From assembly GCA_016177915.1 (NCBI GenBank), contig JACOUI010000132.1, positions 1-42,753 on the forward strand: a stretch of 42,753 nucleotides of DNA. Reading direction: 5' to 3'. Below are positions 34,609 to 42,753 of this stretch, piece after piece; positions within the stretch are counted from its first letter, which is position 1, and every line of letters starts with the position of its first letter. The stretch is from Planctomycetia bacterium. Lineage in GTDB: Bacteria; Planctomycetota; Planctomycetia; Pirellulales; S012-138. The translations under genes and the position numbers were made by a program. The notes below the pieces were generated by a model, which was not told the origin of the DNA, searched no databases, and saw only the letters and a program-made list of their open reading frames with translations.

Positions 34609-35520
34609 ATGTTGACTTGGGTGCAATACCGAGCTCATTTGAGCCGCGTGACGCTTCGGCAGCACGGCGCCGGGCCTGAAATCAGAGGCTGCGAATCGCA
34701 CCACCTCGACGTGCGCTTTCCGCAATACGAGGAGTTCTGGCGCCACCACATCGTTCCCTGCACGAATCGCCCGACTAACATCTACTTTAGGGACGGCCTG
34801 TCTCCGGTGATGGAGCGCATTGCCTGCGTGAACTTCGGCATCTGGAATGACCTCGTCCACGCTTGCGACCTGATCGCGCGGGTTAAACAAGGCGAATTCG
34901 GCTACGACTATCGCAACTGCATCGACGCCATGAAGTGCGGGGGCGACGCCATTCAGAAATTCGCCGACCTGCAAGAGATCGTCACGGGGCGCAAGAACGA
35001 TGGTAACCCCAGCCGACGCACCTCACTCGCGGGGTGCCTTGCAACCGGGATTACAGTCTTCACGCGCCAAGATAAGCTTGTGTCGGAAGCCTGGCGCAAA
35101 ACCAATTCTGCCTATCGGCACCAACTAACTCATGACTCGCCTCTGGCGGTTTTCATCGACGGCAGCACTGGAACCAAGAAGCATCTCATTTTGAAGCCGG
35201 AGCACGTCGCTCATAAGAACGCCGTTAGCTGGCGAGATTTGGCGAGCCAGTACAGGAGCAATCAAGCGCGCTGGGATCGAATCGAGACGGTCTGCGACGA
35301 ACTCAACGCCAACACCGTCGACTGGCTCAACACCGTTTACGGCAAACTAAATGCCGCAATGCACCGGCTGTGGAGAGGCGCGAGCTACATCGCGCTCTTT
35401 GGTGTGCCGCCAACTCGCCTGCCGGTTGACACGACCACGATCTCTCGAAGATCATTTCCCTCCGAATCGATTACGGGAGTGACCTGTGTTCAGGAGGCTC
35501 GACTCATCACTACAGATTAA
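34609..35520 (+). CDS. Hypothetical protein with a HEPN-like R-x4-H motif
   Basis: A 303-residue soluble, mainly helical protein with no leader or membrane helix. The middle contains WNDLVHACDLIARVKQGEFG and, near residue 168, AYRHQLTHD, an Arg-x4-His arrangement like that of HEPN-fold ribonucleases; the C-terminal third has long amphipathic helices (ASQYRSNQARWDRIETVCDE and TVYGKLNAAMHRLWRG). It is not a recognised family. It is followed within 6 bp and 5 bp by two further genes on the same strand, forming a cassette with lower GC than its surroundings. HEPN identity is only suggested by one motif and the helical look. Confidence 0.65.
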   Translation: MLTWVQYRAHLSRVTLRQHGAGPEIRGCESHHLDVRFPQYEEFWRHHIVPCTNRPTNIYFRDGLSPVMERIACVNFGIWNDLVHACDLIARVKQGEFGYDYRNCIDAMKCGGDAIQKFADLQEIVTGRKNDGNPSRRTSLAGCLATGITVFTRQDKLVSEAWRKTNSAYRHQLTHDSPLAVFIDGSTGTKKHLILKPEHVAHKNAVSWRDLASQYRSNQARWDRIETVCDELNANTVDWLNTVYGKLNAAMHRLWRGASYIALFGVPPTRLPVDTTTISRRSFPSESITGVTCVQEARLITTD

Positions 35521-35526
35521 CAGTTC

Positions 35527-35904
35527 ATGACCAACTTCCACGAAGAAGAGCGCCGCGAGAAGGCCGCCCGGATTATCGGCCTCGTGGACATCTTACGAGC
35601 GGTCGAAGAGCGCCTTGCCTACGCAGCGACGGTGCCCGATGGCGGGCAAGCCATGGACATCGCGGACCACGCGCTGGACAGGCTTGTAGCCCTCCTCAGT
35701 TTGTGCAGTCCCCTCGCCAATCGCCGCGAGTGCAACGGTCGCATAGCATTCATGTGGATTCAGCCGCGAGACGAGCAGGAACCGCTGTACCGATGGATCG
35801 TCTGCAACCGTGACGGTTCATTCCAACGCGGAAGCGAGTTATCACAGCGAGCGTGTGAGGACCGCGTTGAGCGCCTTTTGCAAGGCGGCCCCGATCAACA
35901 GTGA
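35527..35904 (+). CDS. Small hypothetical protein, middle gene of cassette
   Basis: A 125-residue protein with no leader. The N-terminal half is helical and charged (NFHEEERREKAARIIGLVDI), the C-terminal half has a short beta-like segment (IAFMWIQPRDEQEPLYRWIV) and ends in a helix (SQRACEDRVERLLQGG). No family recognised. It starts six bases after the previous stop and ends just before the HNH gene, so the three are probably co-transcribed and may act together. Confidence 0.65.
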   Translation: MTNFHEEERREKAARIIGLVDILRAVEERLAYAATVPDGGQAMDIADHALDRLVALLSLCSPLANRRECNGRIAFMWIQPRDEQEPLYRWIVCNRDGSFQRGSELSQRACEDRVERLLQGGPDQQ

Positions 35905-35909
35905 ACACA

Positions 35910-36592
35910 ATGGACCGCATTGATAAGGTTGCACTTACTGTGGCATTGAACAGGGTCTGACAACCGATCACATCCCGCCGAAATGCATCTTTACCAAACC
36001 GCTCCCAAGTAACCTCATTACCGTACCCGCGTGCGAAGACTGCCACAGAACGACGTCGCAGGACGACGAGTACTTTCGCATCCGCCTGTGCCTGAACGAT
36101 CAGACAAGAGGGCACCCGGACGTCAAAGGTAACTTGCCGTCGATTTTCAGGTCCTTGGAACGACCGCAGGCTGAAGGCCTCAAGCGCGCGCTGTTGGCAG
36201 ACTGGGTTAACGTCCCCATCACAATGAAGTCCGGCCTCTACATTGGTACGCGCGGGGCGTTCAAGACCGATCTCGGGCGCATTTTTCGCGTTGTCAAAAG
36301 GACCGTTCGCGGTCTCTTTTTTCACGAAACTGGCCAACGGCTTCCCAGCGATTACGAAGTCGGAGTCTGGTCAGACGAGACAATTGTCGAGTGGGGGCAG
36401 GAATTTGTTGAAGAAGTCAAGAACAATTTCGTGCTTCCGCTGATGAAAGTCGAGCCGACGATCGTCGGACCAAGCACATTCGCGTATCGCTACTTGCGCA
36501 CTGAGAGACAATTCGCTTCCGCGTGGCTCGTGACGTTCTACGAGAGAGTTTCCTTTCTCGCGCTTACTTTGACAGACCCGACTGACCACTGA
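35910..36592 (+). CDS. HNH-type zinc-finger protein, one frameshift near the start
   Basis: ATG 35910 begins MDRIDK, but the frame then ends at a stop after 16 codons. The next frame, from 35930, reads CTYCGIEQGLTTDHIPPKCI, then VPACEDCHRTTSQDDEYFR and goes on to 36592. The two join if one base is added around 35927-35930. The result (about 227 residues) has a treble-clef HNH start: CxxC, Thr-Thr-Asp-His-Ile-Pro-Pro-Lys and a second CxxC, a common pattern in HNH-like endonuclease families. The rest, with FRVVKRTVRGLFFHETGQRL, has no known assignment. If taken alone, gene finders would start it at ATG 36134 and miss the finger altogether. Confidence 0.72.
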
Positions 36593-36837
36593 TCTGTCAC
36601 CTCTGGGGAGCCCATCGACACTTACGGGGAGCAGATTGTCTCCGCAGCGAGTAGACAATTGACTGCGGGGTACGGACGCGGGTGTGACCTGTCCAACCGC
36701 TCGCTCCTGGTGAAATCCGCGCACGTATTTCCCGAACAGCAACTTGTTGCGTCAGTGTCGCAACAATCGAGTTGAATCGCGATCGCTGGACGAACTCCCC
36801 AGAGAATAAGCGGCCAGCCATCGCCGCCGAGGCCATC

Positions 36838-37917
36838 ATGCCGGAAGTGCTGCTTTTGGGCGCCACCGGCGGGATGGGGCGGCGGATCGCGGCCCTGTGG
36901 GCGTCGGAGGTTCAGGGCGCTTCGCTGCGCCTGGGAGTGCGCCGGCCGGAGGCGATCGAAGAACTCGGCAAGGTCGCGCCGGCCGTCGTCGTTCGGCTCG
37001 ACGACGCCCCGTCGCTGCACGCCGCCCTGGCCGGCGTGGCCGTGGTCATCAACGCCATCGGCCCCTTTGCCTATGACCCCCATCCTCTGCTCGACGTTTG
37101 CCAGGCGGCGGGCGTCCATTACGTGGACCTGGCCAGCGAGCCGGAATTCCTCGCCGGGGTGCGCGCGTGGTGCGACCGCAATGAACCCAAGATCGCCGTT
37201 TGTCCCGGCGCCTCGACCGTGCCCGGGCTGATCGAACTTTCCGCCGCTCATCTCAGCGAGCAAATCGGCGGCGTGCCGTCGCCATTCGATGTGTTTCTCT
37301 CGATGGGGAGCGCGAACCGGCTCACGCCCGGTCTCCTGGCCAGCCTCACGCTGCAACTGGGCGTGCCGCTGCGCTCGCCCGAGGGCGGCGTGTCGTTCCG
37401 AAAACTGCGCCGGCGGAAGTTACGGGGCCTGGGGCGGCGGCTCTTCGGGCGCTATCCATCGCCCTTCGACGAACACGGCCTCGACCTGGGCGAGCGGCGC
37501 ATCCCCGCGCGGTTCTGGGTGGGTCTGGACCGCGGCTGGATCGTCCACGCGCTGCGTTGCCTCAGCTACCTGCGGCCGCGCTTCCGCGACCGCGCCTGGA
37601 TCAGGCTCACGGAAATGGCCCGGCCGGTCGTGCGCTGCGCCAATTGGATGGGGGGCTATGCGGGCGGGATGCGCATCGAAGCCTTGGATGCCGCTGGAAA
37701 TGTTCTCCGGACGGTCGATGTCCGCGCGGCGCGCGAAGCCCTCAACATCCCCGCGCTGCCTTCCGTGTGGGCCGCACGCGCGCTGCTCACTGGTGCGCGA
37801 CCCGGTCTTCGTCCGCTGCGCAGCCTGCTGACCTTCGACGAGGCCGCCGCGTCGCTGCGCGGGCACGGCTACGAAGTTCTTGTGGAGACGTCGCCAACGG
37901 CGAGCGGGACCGGCTAA
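36838..37917 (+). CDS. Saccharopine-dehydrogenase-like NAD(P)-binding protein
   Basis: A 359-residue protein with an N-terminal Rossmann fold: VLLLGATGGMGRRIA (residues 4-18) carries the Gly-x-x-Gly-x-x-Gly dinucleotide-binding loop, then DDAPSLHAALAGVAVVINAI and GPFAYDPHPLLDVCQAAGVH, as in the saccharopine dehydrogenase/trans-acting enoyl reductase group. CPGASTVPGLIELSA marks the start of the second domain. ATG 36838 is used because the Rossmann strand begins two residues later; a TTG 66 bp upstream would add unmatched residues. Substrate unknown. Confidence 0.85.
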   Translation: MPEVLLLGATGGMGRRIAALWASEVQGASLRLGVRRPEAIEELGKVAPAVVVRLDDAPSLHAALAGVAVVINAIGPFAYDPHPLLDVCQAAGVHYVDLASEPEFLAGVRAWCDRNEPKIAVCPGASTVPGLIELSAAHLSEQIGGVPSPFDVFLSMGSANRLTPGLLASLTLQLGVPLRSPEGGVSFRKLRRRKLRGLGRRLFGRYPSPFDEHGLDLGERRIPARFWVGLDRGWIVHALRCLSYLRPRFRDRAWIRLTEMARPVVRCANWMGGYAGGMRIEALDAAGNVLRTVDVRAAREALNIPALPSVWAARALLTGARPGLRPLRSLLTFDEAAASLRGHGYEVLVETSPTASGTG

Positions 37918-37989
37918 ACTATCTCGCGTACCGGCGGCGCGCCGGTTCCACGCTTGGCGCCCGCGCCATTTGTATCGGCAAATCGCCCG

Positions 37990-38667
37990 ATGAATCGCCC
38001 CAACGAGCTCGCCGTCTTCATCTCCCACCGCGACTCGGTCTGCGGCGAGTGCGGCGAGGGTCTCGGCAGGAAGGCTTGGATCGTCCTGGCCGGGGACCGC
38101 AAAGCGCTGTGCCTGGAATGCGCGGACCTCGATCACCTCGTGTTCCTGCCGACGGGCGACGCCGCGCTGACGCGACGCGCCAAAAAGAACTCGCGGTTGT
38201 GGGCGGTGGTGCTCGAGTGGAGCCGCGCCCGCAAACGGTACGAGCGGCAAGGGGTGCTGGTCGAAGAGGCCGCGCTGGCCAAGGCCGAGGGAGAGTGCCT
38301 GGCCGACGCCGAAGCGCGCGAGCGGCGCCGCGAGCGCGACGAGATCCGCCGGACAGGCGTCGATCAGGAGTTCGTGGCCCGCTTCGCGGACGCCGTTCGC
38401 CGACTCTTTCCCGGCTGCCCGAGCGGACGTGAGCGTGCGATCGCCGAGCACGCCTGCCGGAAGCACAGCGGCCGCGTGGGGCGGAGCGCCGCGGCCAAAG
38501 CGCTCGCCGAAGAGGCGGTCCGGCTGGCTGTGATCGCGCACGTGCGGCACGCGGAGACGAACTACGACGAGCTTCTGCTGGGCGGAACGGAGCGCGACGA
38601 GGCGCGGCGCGAAGTGGCCCCGGACGTCGATCGCTTCCTGGCCGCCTGGCAGCGGCCCACCGAGTAA
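37990..38667 (+). CDS. DUF2293 family protein
   Basis: A 225-residue soluble protein. The N-terminus has a CxxC pair (VCGECGEGLGRKAWI) and another in ALCLECADLDHL, which may hold zinc. A charged helical middle (RERRRERDEIRRTGVDQEF) leads to the DUF2293 domain: FADAVRRLFPGCPSGRERAI, EHACRKHSGRVGRSAAAKAL, IAHVRHAETNYDELL. ATG 37990 is preferred to a start 36 bp upstream as it opens directly before the conserved region. The family occurs from bacteria to fungi and plants without assigned function. Confidence 0.8.
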   Translation: MNRPNELAVFISHRDSVCGECGEGLGRKAWIVLAGDRKALCLECADLDHLVFLPTGDAALTRRAKKNSRLWAVVLEWSRARKRYERQGVLVEEAALAKAEGECLADAEARERRRERDEIRRTGVDQEFVARFADAVRRLFPGCPSGRERAIAEHACRKHSGRVGRSAAAKALAEEAVRLAVIAHVRHAETNYDELLLGGTERDEARREVAPDVDRFLAAWQRPTE

Positions 38668-38735
38668 GTCGGCCGGACCGTGGACGGGCTGCCCTATTCG
38701 CAATCCCATTTTTCTCAGGCCCCCGGATCACAGGC

Positions 38736-38906
38736 CTAAAGCAGGCGTTCGCACTCGTGGAGTTGCGGATCGTCGGGAGCGACTTTCCGCCACATCTCCA
38801 GCCAGGTCCTTACGGAGTCGTACTGGCCGCGCGCGCCCAAGAGCTGAACATGGCCCTGCCAGATGGCGTCGATCGCCCCATTTGAGTGATCGGCGGCATG
38901 TGTCAA
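38736..38906 (-). pseudogene. Short coding-like remnant downstream of the sialidase gene
   Basis: Fifty-six codons from a possible TTG start, too short to be noticed as a normal gene. The translation NGAIDAIWQGHVQLLGARG then QYDSVRTWLEMWRKVAPDDP and ends LHECERLL, a regular amphipathic helix pattern like the end of a TPR-type protein. It begins 52 bp after the sialidase stop, in the same frame and direction. It could be a small gene or the remains of a larger one. Confidence 0.4.
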
Positions 38907-38957
38907 TCGGAATCGCCCGGAGTTCGGCCGAGGTTCTCGATCCGCATGGCGCCATTG

Positions 38958-40151
38958 TCACAGCTTCCACCGCACAACCTGCACGTACGTCTGCCCATCG
39001 GCTGCGCGGTAGGAATAGCACGAGATAAGCCCGCCGTCGTGAAGTTGGACCGTGTTGCCAAAGCCGCCGCCCTGCTGCGCGCCCCAGGGCGTCTTGCCTT
39101 CGATCACGATCTGGTCGTGCTCGAAGTCCCAGGTCGCCCCGTCGTCGTAGCTCACCATCGCCCGCAGGCCGATCGGGTAGACCAGGCTCCGCTGCGTGTA
39201 CGTCATGAGCAGCCGGCCGTCGGACAGCCGCAAGACGCGCGGATACATCCGCCCATACTCGCCGAAGTCGCGGACGTCGCCCCAGGTCCGCCCCCCGTCG
39301 CTCGATTCGCAGTACATCGTGCGGTCGATGGAGTCGTCGCCCGCGGGCACGGGGCGACGGTCGTTCATGGGGTGCATGGGGCTGGGCGGGCCGCAACGAA
39401 TCCAGTGCAGGAGCTTGCCGCTCTTGGTCAGATAGGTGAAGTCCTCAGTGAAAAAGCAATCGAAATTGTCGTAGTCGCGGCCCTGGTAGCGGCCGAGCGT
39501 GACGGCCGGCCCGCCCTCCCACGTTCGCCCTTTGTCCTTGGAGGTCCAAAGATACGCCACGCGGCCGGGCCGCTCGTTGAGCCCCACGCCCAAGAGCAGC
39601 GTTCCGTCGGTCATCTCGACGACGTTTCGCGAGCACATGGCGTACGACTTCTCGCTGAACTCCTTGCCGAGAATCCGCGTGCGCTGCCACGTGCGGCCGC
39701 GGTCGGTCGAGCGGTGGATGTAGCTGTGCGTGACGCCGTTCTTGTTGTTGGCGTCCTGGGCCAGGAGGTGGCAGTTGGCAAAGAGCGTGCCGTCGGAGAT
39801 CGAGGTCAGCCACTGCTCGCGGCCGATGAGGTCGTTCACGCGCTCGCGCTCCGTCCAAGCCCGCCCGCCGTCCGTCGAGCGCCATAGACCGGTCCACTCG
39901 CGCAGTTTCCCCTCGTGCTGCTCCTGAAAGAGCGCAACCATGACGAGTTCGCCGTCGGGCAGCATCGCCAGGCTTGGCTTGTAGCCCGGCCCGATGGCGA
40001 TCCGCTCGGCGGCGATCTGCCACGTGCCGAGGCGCTTGGGGTTGTTGACGCGGATGGGTAGCGCGGTATCCGGATCGCCGGCCGACACGCCTGGTTGGGG
40101 CAGTGCGAGCGCGGTGCAACCCACGGTGAAAAGCACCACAAACGATTTCAT
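38958..40151 (-). CDS. Secreted sialidase-fold (BNR/Asp-box) glycoside hydrolase-like protein
   Basis: A 397-residue exported six-bladed propeller of the sialidase superfamily. The leader is residues 1-24 (VVLFTVGCTALALPQPGVSA). At least five Asp-boxes are present: STDGGRAWT, STDRGRTWQ, SKDKGRTWE, SSDGGRTWG and SYDDGATWD. The region KPSLAMLPDGELVM stands where true sialidases have the Arg-Ile-Pro motif, which is missing, so activity on sialic acid is doubtful; many planctomycete copies are of this kind. It is the second gene of an operon with the Kelch protein, 34 bp after it. Confidence 0.88.
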   Translation of the reverse strand: MKSFVVLFTVGCTALALPQPGVSAGDPDTALPIRVNNPKRLGTWQIAAERIAIGPGYKPSLAMLPDGELVMVALFQEQHEGKLREWTGLWRSTDGGRAWTERERVNDLIGREQWLTSISDGTLFANCHLLAQDANNKNGVTHSYIHRSTDRGRTWQRTRILGKEFSEKSYAMCSRNVVEMTDGTLLLGVGLNERPGRVAYLWTSKDKGRTWEGGPAVTLGRYQGRDYDNFDCFFTEDFTYLTKSGKLLHWIRCGPPSPMHPMNDRRPVPAGDDSIDRTMYCESSDGGRTWGDVRDFGEYGRMYPRVLRLSDGRLLMTYTQRSLVYPIGLRAMVSYDDGATWDFEHDQIVIEGKTPWGAQQGGGFGNTVQLHDGGLISCYSYRAADGQTYVQVVRWKL

Positions 40152-40185
40152 GCCAATTCTCCGACAGCGGTCCTTCCTTCTCCTG

Positions 40186-41193
40186 TCACTTGTCCTGCAA
40201 CGACTCCTCCGGCGCCTCCAGCGACCAGACCTCGCTCGACAGCGGCTGCGCGTGACCGCCGGCGATCCAGATCTTGTCCTGGAAGACGTAGGCCGAGTGC
40301 TCGTGCCGCTCCTTCCACATCGCGCTCGACTCGAGGCGCTCCCAGCTCTTGCCGTCGCGCGAGTGCCAGACGTCGCCCCAGTTTTTCGAGGGGTTGTTCG
40401 ACCAGCCGCCCAGCACCCAAATCCGGCGGCGATAAACGACCGACGAAAACCAGATCCGCTCGTGCCAGGGGGCCTTCTCGATCACCTGCTCCCAGTGGAC
40501 GCCGTCGGACGAGCACCACACATCGCTTCGCGCCTCGTACTTGGGCACGTAACTCCCGCCGCCGAGCACAAAGATCTTTCCGTCGTGAACCACGGCCGCG
40601 TGATACGCCCGTGGCGACCAGGGGGCGCTTTCGGTTTCGAGCCTCCACTCCTTCCCGTCGGCCGATGACCAGACGTCGTTCTTCAGGCTCCGCTCGTCGC
40701 CGAAGTAGTAATTCTCCGTCCCGCCCAGAATCCACATCCGGTCCTGGAAGGCGACCGCCCCGGCCGCGATGCGCGGGCTCCAGCCGGCGCTTTTTGCCGC
40801 CAGCTCCCAGTTCGCGCCGTCGTCCGACGACCAGACTTCGCTCGTGGCGCCGTGCCCGGCGAGCCGGCCGTTGGTCCAGCCGCCCATAATCCACATCCGG
40901 TCCTTGAACGCGAGCGTCATCGGCAGGTCGCTGTATTTCCAGGGGGCGTCTTTCGCGACCAGCTCCCAGGTCTTGCCGTCGGCGGAGGACCACACGTCGC
41001 GCGGCGGCGGCGAAAACGAATCGAACCAGCCGCCCATGATCCAGAGCTTGTCTTTGAAGACCACTTCGCCAGCCGAGTCGCGCGGCTGCCAGGGGGCCTT
41101 GTCGGTCACTTTCACCCAGCGGGGGGCCTTCTCGTCGGCGGACGCGAGAAAGGGCGCGAGCAAAAGCGCGGCGACGATCAGGGGTCGTTTCAT
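40186..41193 (-). CDS. Secreted Kelch-repeat beta-propeller
   Basis: A 335-residue exported protein. ATG 41193 starts a clear leader (RPLIVAALLLAPFLASA); a longer frame from 41376 adds non-leader sequence. Six Kelch-like units follow, each ending in a Gly-Gly strand: LWIMGGWFDSF, MWIMGGWTNGR, MWILGGTENYY, IFVLGGGSYVP, IWVLGGWSNNP and IWIAGGHAQPL, alternating with VWSSADGK/VWSSDDGA turns like Asp-boxes. This gives a six-bladed propeller, most similar in layout to the sialidase downstream. Role likely in binding or hydrolysis of a glycan; no catalytic residues assigned. Confidence 0.88.
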   Translation of the reverse strand: MKRPLIVAALLLAPFLASADEKAPRWVKVTDKAPWQPRDSAGEVVFKDKLWIMGGWFDSFSPPPRDVWSSADGKTWELVAKDAPWKYSDLPMTLAFKDRMWIMGGWTNGRLAGHGATSEVWSSDDGANWELAAKSAGWSPRIAAGAVAFQDRMWILGGTENYYFGDERSLKNDVWSSADGKEWRLETESAPWSPRAYHAAVVHDGKIFVLGGGSYVPKYEARSDVWCSSDGVHWEQVIEKAPWHERIWFSSVVYRRRIWVLGGWSNNPSKNWGDVWHSRDGKSWERLESSAMWKERHEHSAYVFQDKIWIAGGHAQPLSSEVWSLEAPEESLQDK

Positions 41194-41434
41194 GCGGAGA
41201 GTCCGTGCGCGTGGGTTGTTGTGGCAATCGGGGCTCTGGATACGGTGGAGTAGCCAGACCCAAACTGTGAATCGCGCGCCTGCGGCTCGCCTGCATTCTC
41301 GACGAGAATTTCCTTGAAGTCTATCTGCCGACTCGGTAGATTCGCGCTTACGGGCGCAGGCTGCAAGAGGCATCATTTCACGCTTTCGCGCGCGTGCGAC
41401 GGATTGCTCCCCCTTCTCGCTGGGGAGAAAGACT

Positions 41435-42706
41435 ATGCGTAGCCTCGTAGTCGATTGCTGGGAGAGCGTTTGCCGGTTCGTACGCTCGCTCTTCGAGCCG
41501 GAGCCGGAACGGCCGCGGGCTGAGCGGCTCAGGAAGCGGCTGTGTTTTGAACGGCTGGAAGACCGGAACCTGCTGGCGGGCGACTTTTATATCAGCGACG
41601 CGACCGCCCTGGAGGCCCCGGGAGCGCTAATGACGTTCACCGTCACCCGTGATGGGGTGAACAACCCTGCCGGCACGGTCGATTTCGCCAGCGCAGACGG
41701 CTCAGCCCAGGCCGGCATCGACTACACTGCCGTCAACGGCACGCTCTCGTTCGATGCGGGCGAGTTGCAGAAGTTCATCCAGGTGCCGATCCTGGACGAC
41801 GCTGTTTGGGAGCCGGCCGAATCGTTCTTCGTGAACCTGTCCAACCCGTCCAATGGAGCGATCATCGACGGCCAAGGCGAGGGCACGATCGACGACGGGC
41901 CGCCGGGACCACCCCCGCCGAGCGGGACGCCCGAGATCGAAGTGCTGGATCAGTTTGCGGCCATCGTGGAAGACGACATTGGATGGATTAATGTTGCATT
42001 TACGCACGTCGGCTCGCCTGTCGAGTACACGTTCACGATCACGAACATTGGGGACGGGACGCTTGAACTCGATCCGCAGTCGCTGTCGCTTCCCGAGGGA
42101 TTCAGCCTGATTGGCTCGTTCCCCGCGACGATCGCCCGCAGCGATTCCGCCCCGTTCGTGGTCGAACTTGATGCGACCGCGCCAGGCTTCTTCTCCGGCG
42201 AGGTCGTGTTTCTCAACAACGACTTGGACGAGAATCCGTTCAATTTCGCGCTGGAAGGGGAGGTCTGGAACCTCCGTCCTGTGGCGCTCGATGACGTTTA
42301 CAGCACGCTCCAGGACACGCCGCTCACGGTTTCAGCGCCAGGTGTTCTGGCAAACGACGTGGATCCGGATGCGCACCCCCTCACCGCGACGCTCGTTCAA
42401 GGCCCAGCGCACGGCACACAGTTCAGCCTCAATTCTGATGGGTCATTCTCCTACGAGCCGGAATCCGGCTGGACCGGCGTCGACAGTTTTACCTACACGG
42501 TCAACGATGGTTTTGAGTCGAGCGAAGACGCGGCCACGGTGACCATTGGCGTCCTGAGTTCGTTCGGACCCGAGATTGAAGTGCGTTACGACAACGGCAT
42601 TTCAGTGCCGGATGGCACGGGCCTCGTCGATTTCGGGGAGACGAGTCTGGGCGAGGGTGTCTTAGCGCGGGGTTCAACTGGAATTTTTCTGCCCGATTTT
42701 GTGTAA
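41435..42706 (+). CDS. Planctomycete extracellular protein, apparently truncated
   Basis: A 423-residue surface-type protein. GGGGAGAAAG precedes ATG 41435. The start carries the planctomycete export-associated motif LCFERLEDRNLLAG (about residues 36-49). Domains: a Calx-beta motif (about 50-150; VNNPAGTVDFASADGSAQAG, AGIDYTAVNGTLSF), a Pro-rich hinge, a choice-of-anchor/ASH-type domain (about 165-280), a cadherin-like Ig domain (about 288-375; VLANDVDPDAHPLTATLVQG) and the first strands of another ASH domain (PEIEVRYDNGISVPDGTGLV). The frame stops in the middle of that last domain with an unrelated-looking tail (RGSTGIFLPDFV), so the gene is broken or the sequence is misjoined near the window end. 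Confidence 0.8.
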   Translation: MRSLVVDCWESVCRFVRSLFEPEPERPRAERLRKRLCFERLEDRNLLAGDFYISDATALEAPGALMTFTVTRDGVNNPAGTVDFASADGSAQAGIDYTAVNGTLSFDAGELQKFIQVPILDDAVWEPAESFFVNLSNPSNGAIIDGQGEGTIDDGPPGPPPPSGTPEIEVLDQFAAIVEDDIGWINVAFTHVGSPVEYTFTITNIGDGTLELDPQSLSLPEGFSLIGSFPATIARSDSAPFVVELDATAPGFFSGEVVFLNNDLDENPFNFALEGEVWNLRPVALDDVYSTLQDTPLTVSAPGVLANDVDPDAHPLTATLVQGPAHGTQFSLNSDGSFSYEPESGWTGVDSFTYTVNDGFESSEDAATVTIGVLSSFGPEIEVRYDNGISVPDGTGLVDFGETSLGEGVLARGSTGIFLPDFV

Positions 42707-42753
42707 GGCTCCCTTCGGTACCTTCGCTTTCCTCCCACCCCCGGAAAAGAGAA

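Noticed and set aside
6632-35930. Programmed -1 ribosomal frameshifting at the four broken genes
   Set aside because: All four shifts are in the -1 sense, but apart from the G run there are no slippery heptamers with downstream structures, and the gene families are not known for it. Base loss in short runs explains all four.
1-42753. CRISPR arrays, rRNA genes, insertion sequences
   Set aside because: No regular repeat-spacer array, rRNA sequence or transposase gene was seen on either strand.

Overview
The window looks like a piece of a planctomycete chromosome (order Pirellulales or a close relative). The basis is gene content, not a database search: a DUF1501 protein with a Tat-type leader, a PVC-type heme-binding CxxCH protein, DUF1573 protein, a Kelch/sialidase pair, an extracellular protein opening with the LEDRxLLAG motif, high GC, and several families of short palindromic repeats. 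No rRNA, phage structural genes or CRISPR array are present. One intact tRNA (tRNA-Phe) is present.

Layout. 1-3.8 kb (+): the tail of one membrane protein and a full tandem paralog, an SMP-30-type secreted protein and a PIG-V-like glycosyltransferase. 3.98-6.85 kb (-): an operon with its own promoter, encoding an anchored DUF1573 protein, a secreted and membrane-tethered protein, and a small Cys-rich secreted protein. 7.06-10.56 kb (-): OmpR-type regulator, small secreted protein, sensor kinase. 10.87-13.2 kb: a secreted alpha/beta hydrolase whose signal peptide carries two in-frame repeat units, facing a Na+/H+ antiporter across a nested inverted repeat. 14.6-18.9 kb: two small proteins, an anchored methyltransferase, a DUF4143 ATPase behind a promoter-containing palindrome, and the DUF1501 protein. 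18.96-20.22 kb: a 1.2 kb segment bounded by 41-bp direct repeats of the tRNA-Phe 3' end, holding a RelE-type toxin with an HTH antitoxin and what look like integrase remnants. 21.05-28.1 kb: a nitrate-assimilation operon. 28.3-34.3 kb: one 2002-codon gene for a secreted multi-domain redox protein. 34.6-36.6 kb: a less GC-rich three-gene cassette ending in an HNH-type protein. 36.8-42.7 kb: an NAD(P)-binding reductase-like protein, a DUF2293 protein, a small remnant, the sialidase/Kelch operon and a truncated extracellular protein.

How the genes work together. The nitrate operon is the clearest system: a NarK-type transporter imports nitrate, a NasA-type molybdoenzyme reduces it, a fused DmsB-DmsC protein most likely feeds it electrons from the quinone pool, and a NirA-type siroheme reductase carrying its own N-terminal BFD [2Fe-2S] domain makes ammonium. 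The giant protein joins carbohydrate-type domains, a dehydrogenase-like propeller, a cupredoxin and a cytochrome c in one chain, which suggests extracellular oxidation of a sugar-like substrate.

Quality note. Four genes (DUF1573, antiporter, a small hypothetical, HNH) are each split by an apparent loss of one base, three of them in a run of 3-9 G/C and the fourth at a GG/TT doublet. The common direction points to deletion-type consensus errors rather than four real pseudogenes.
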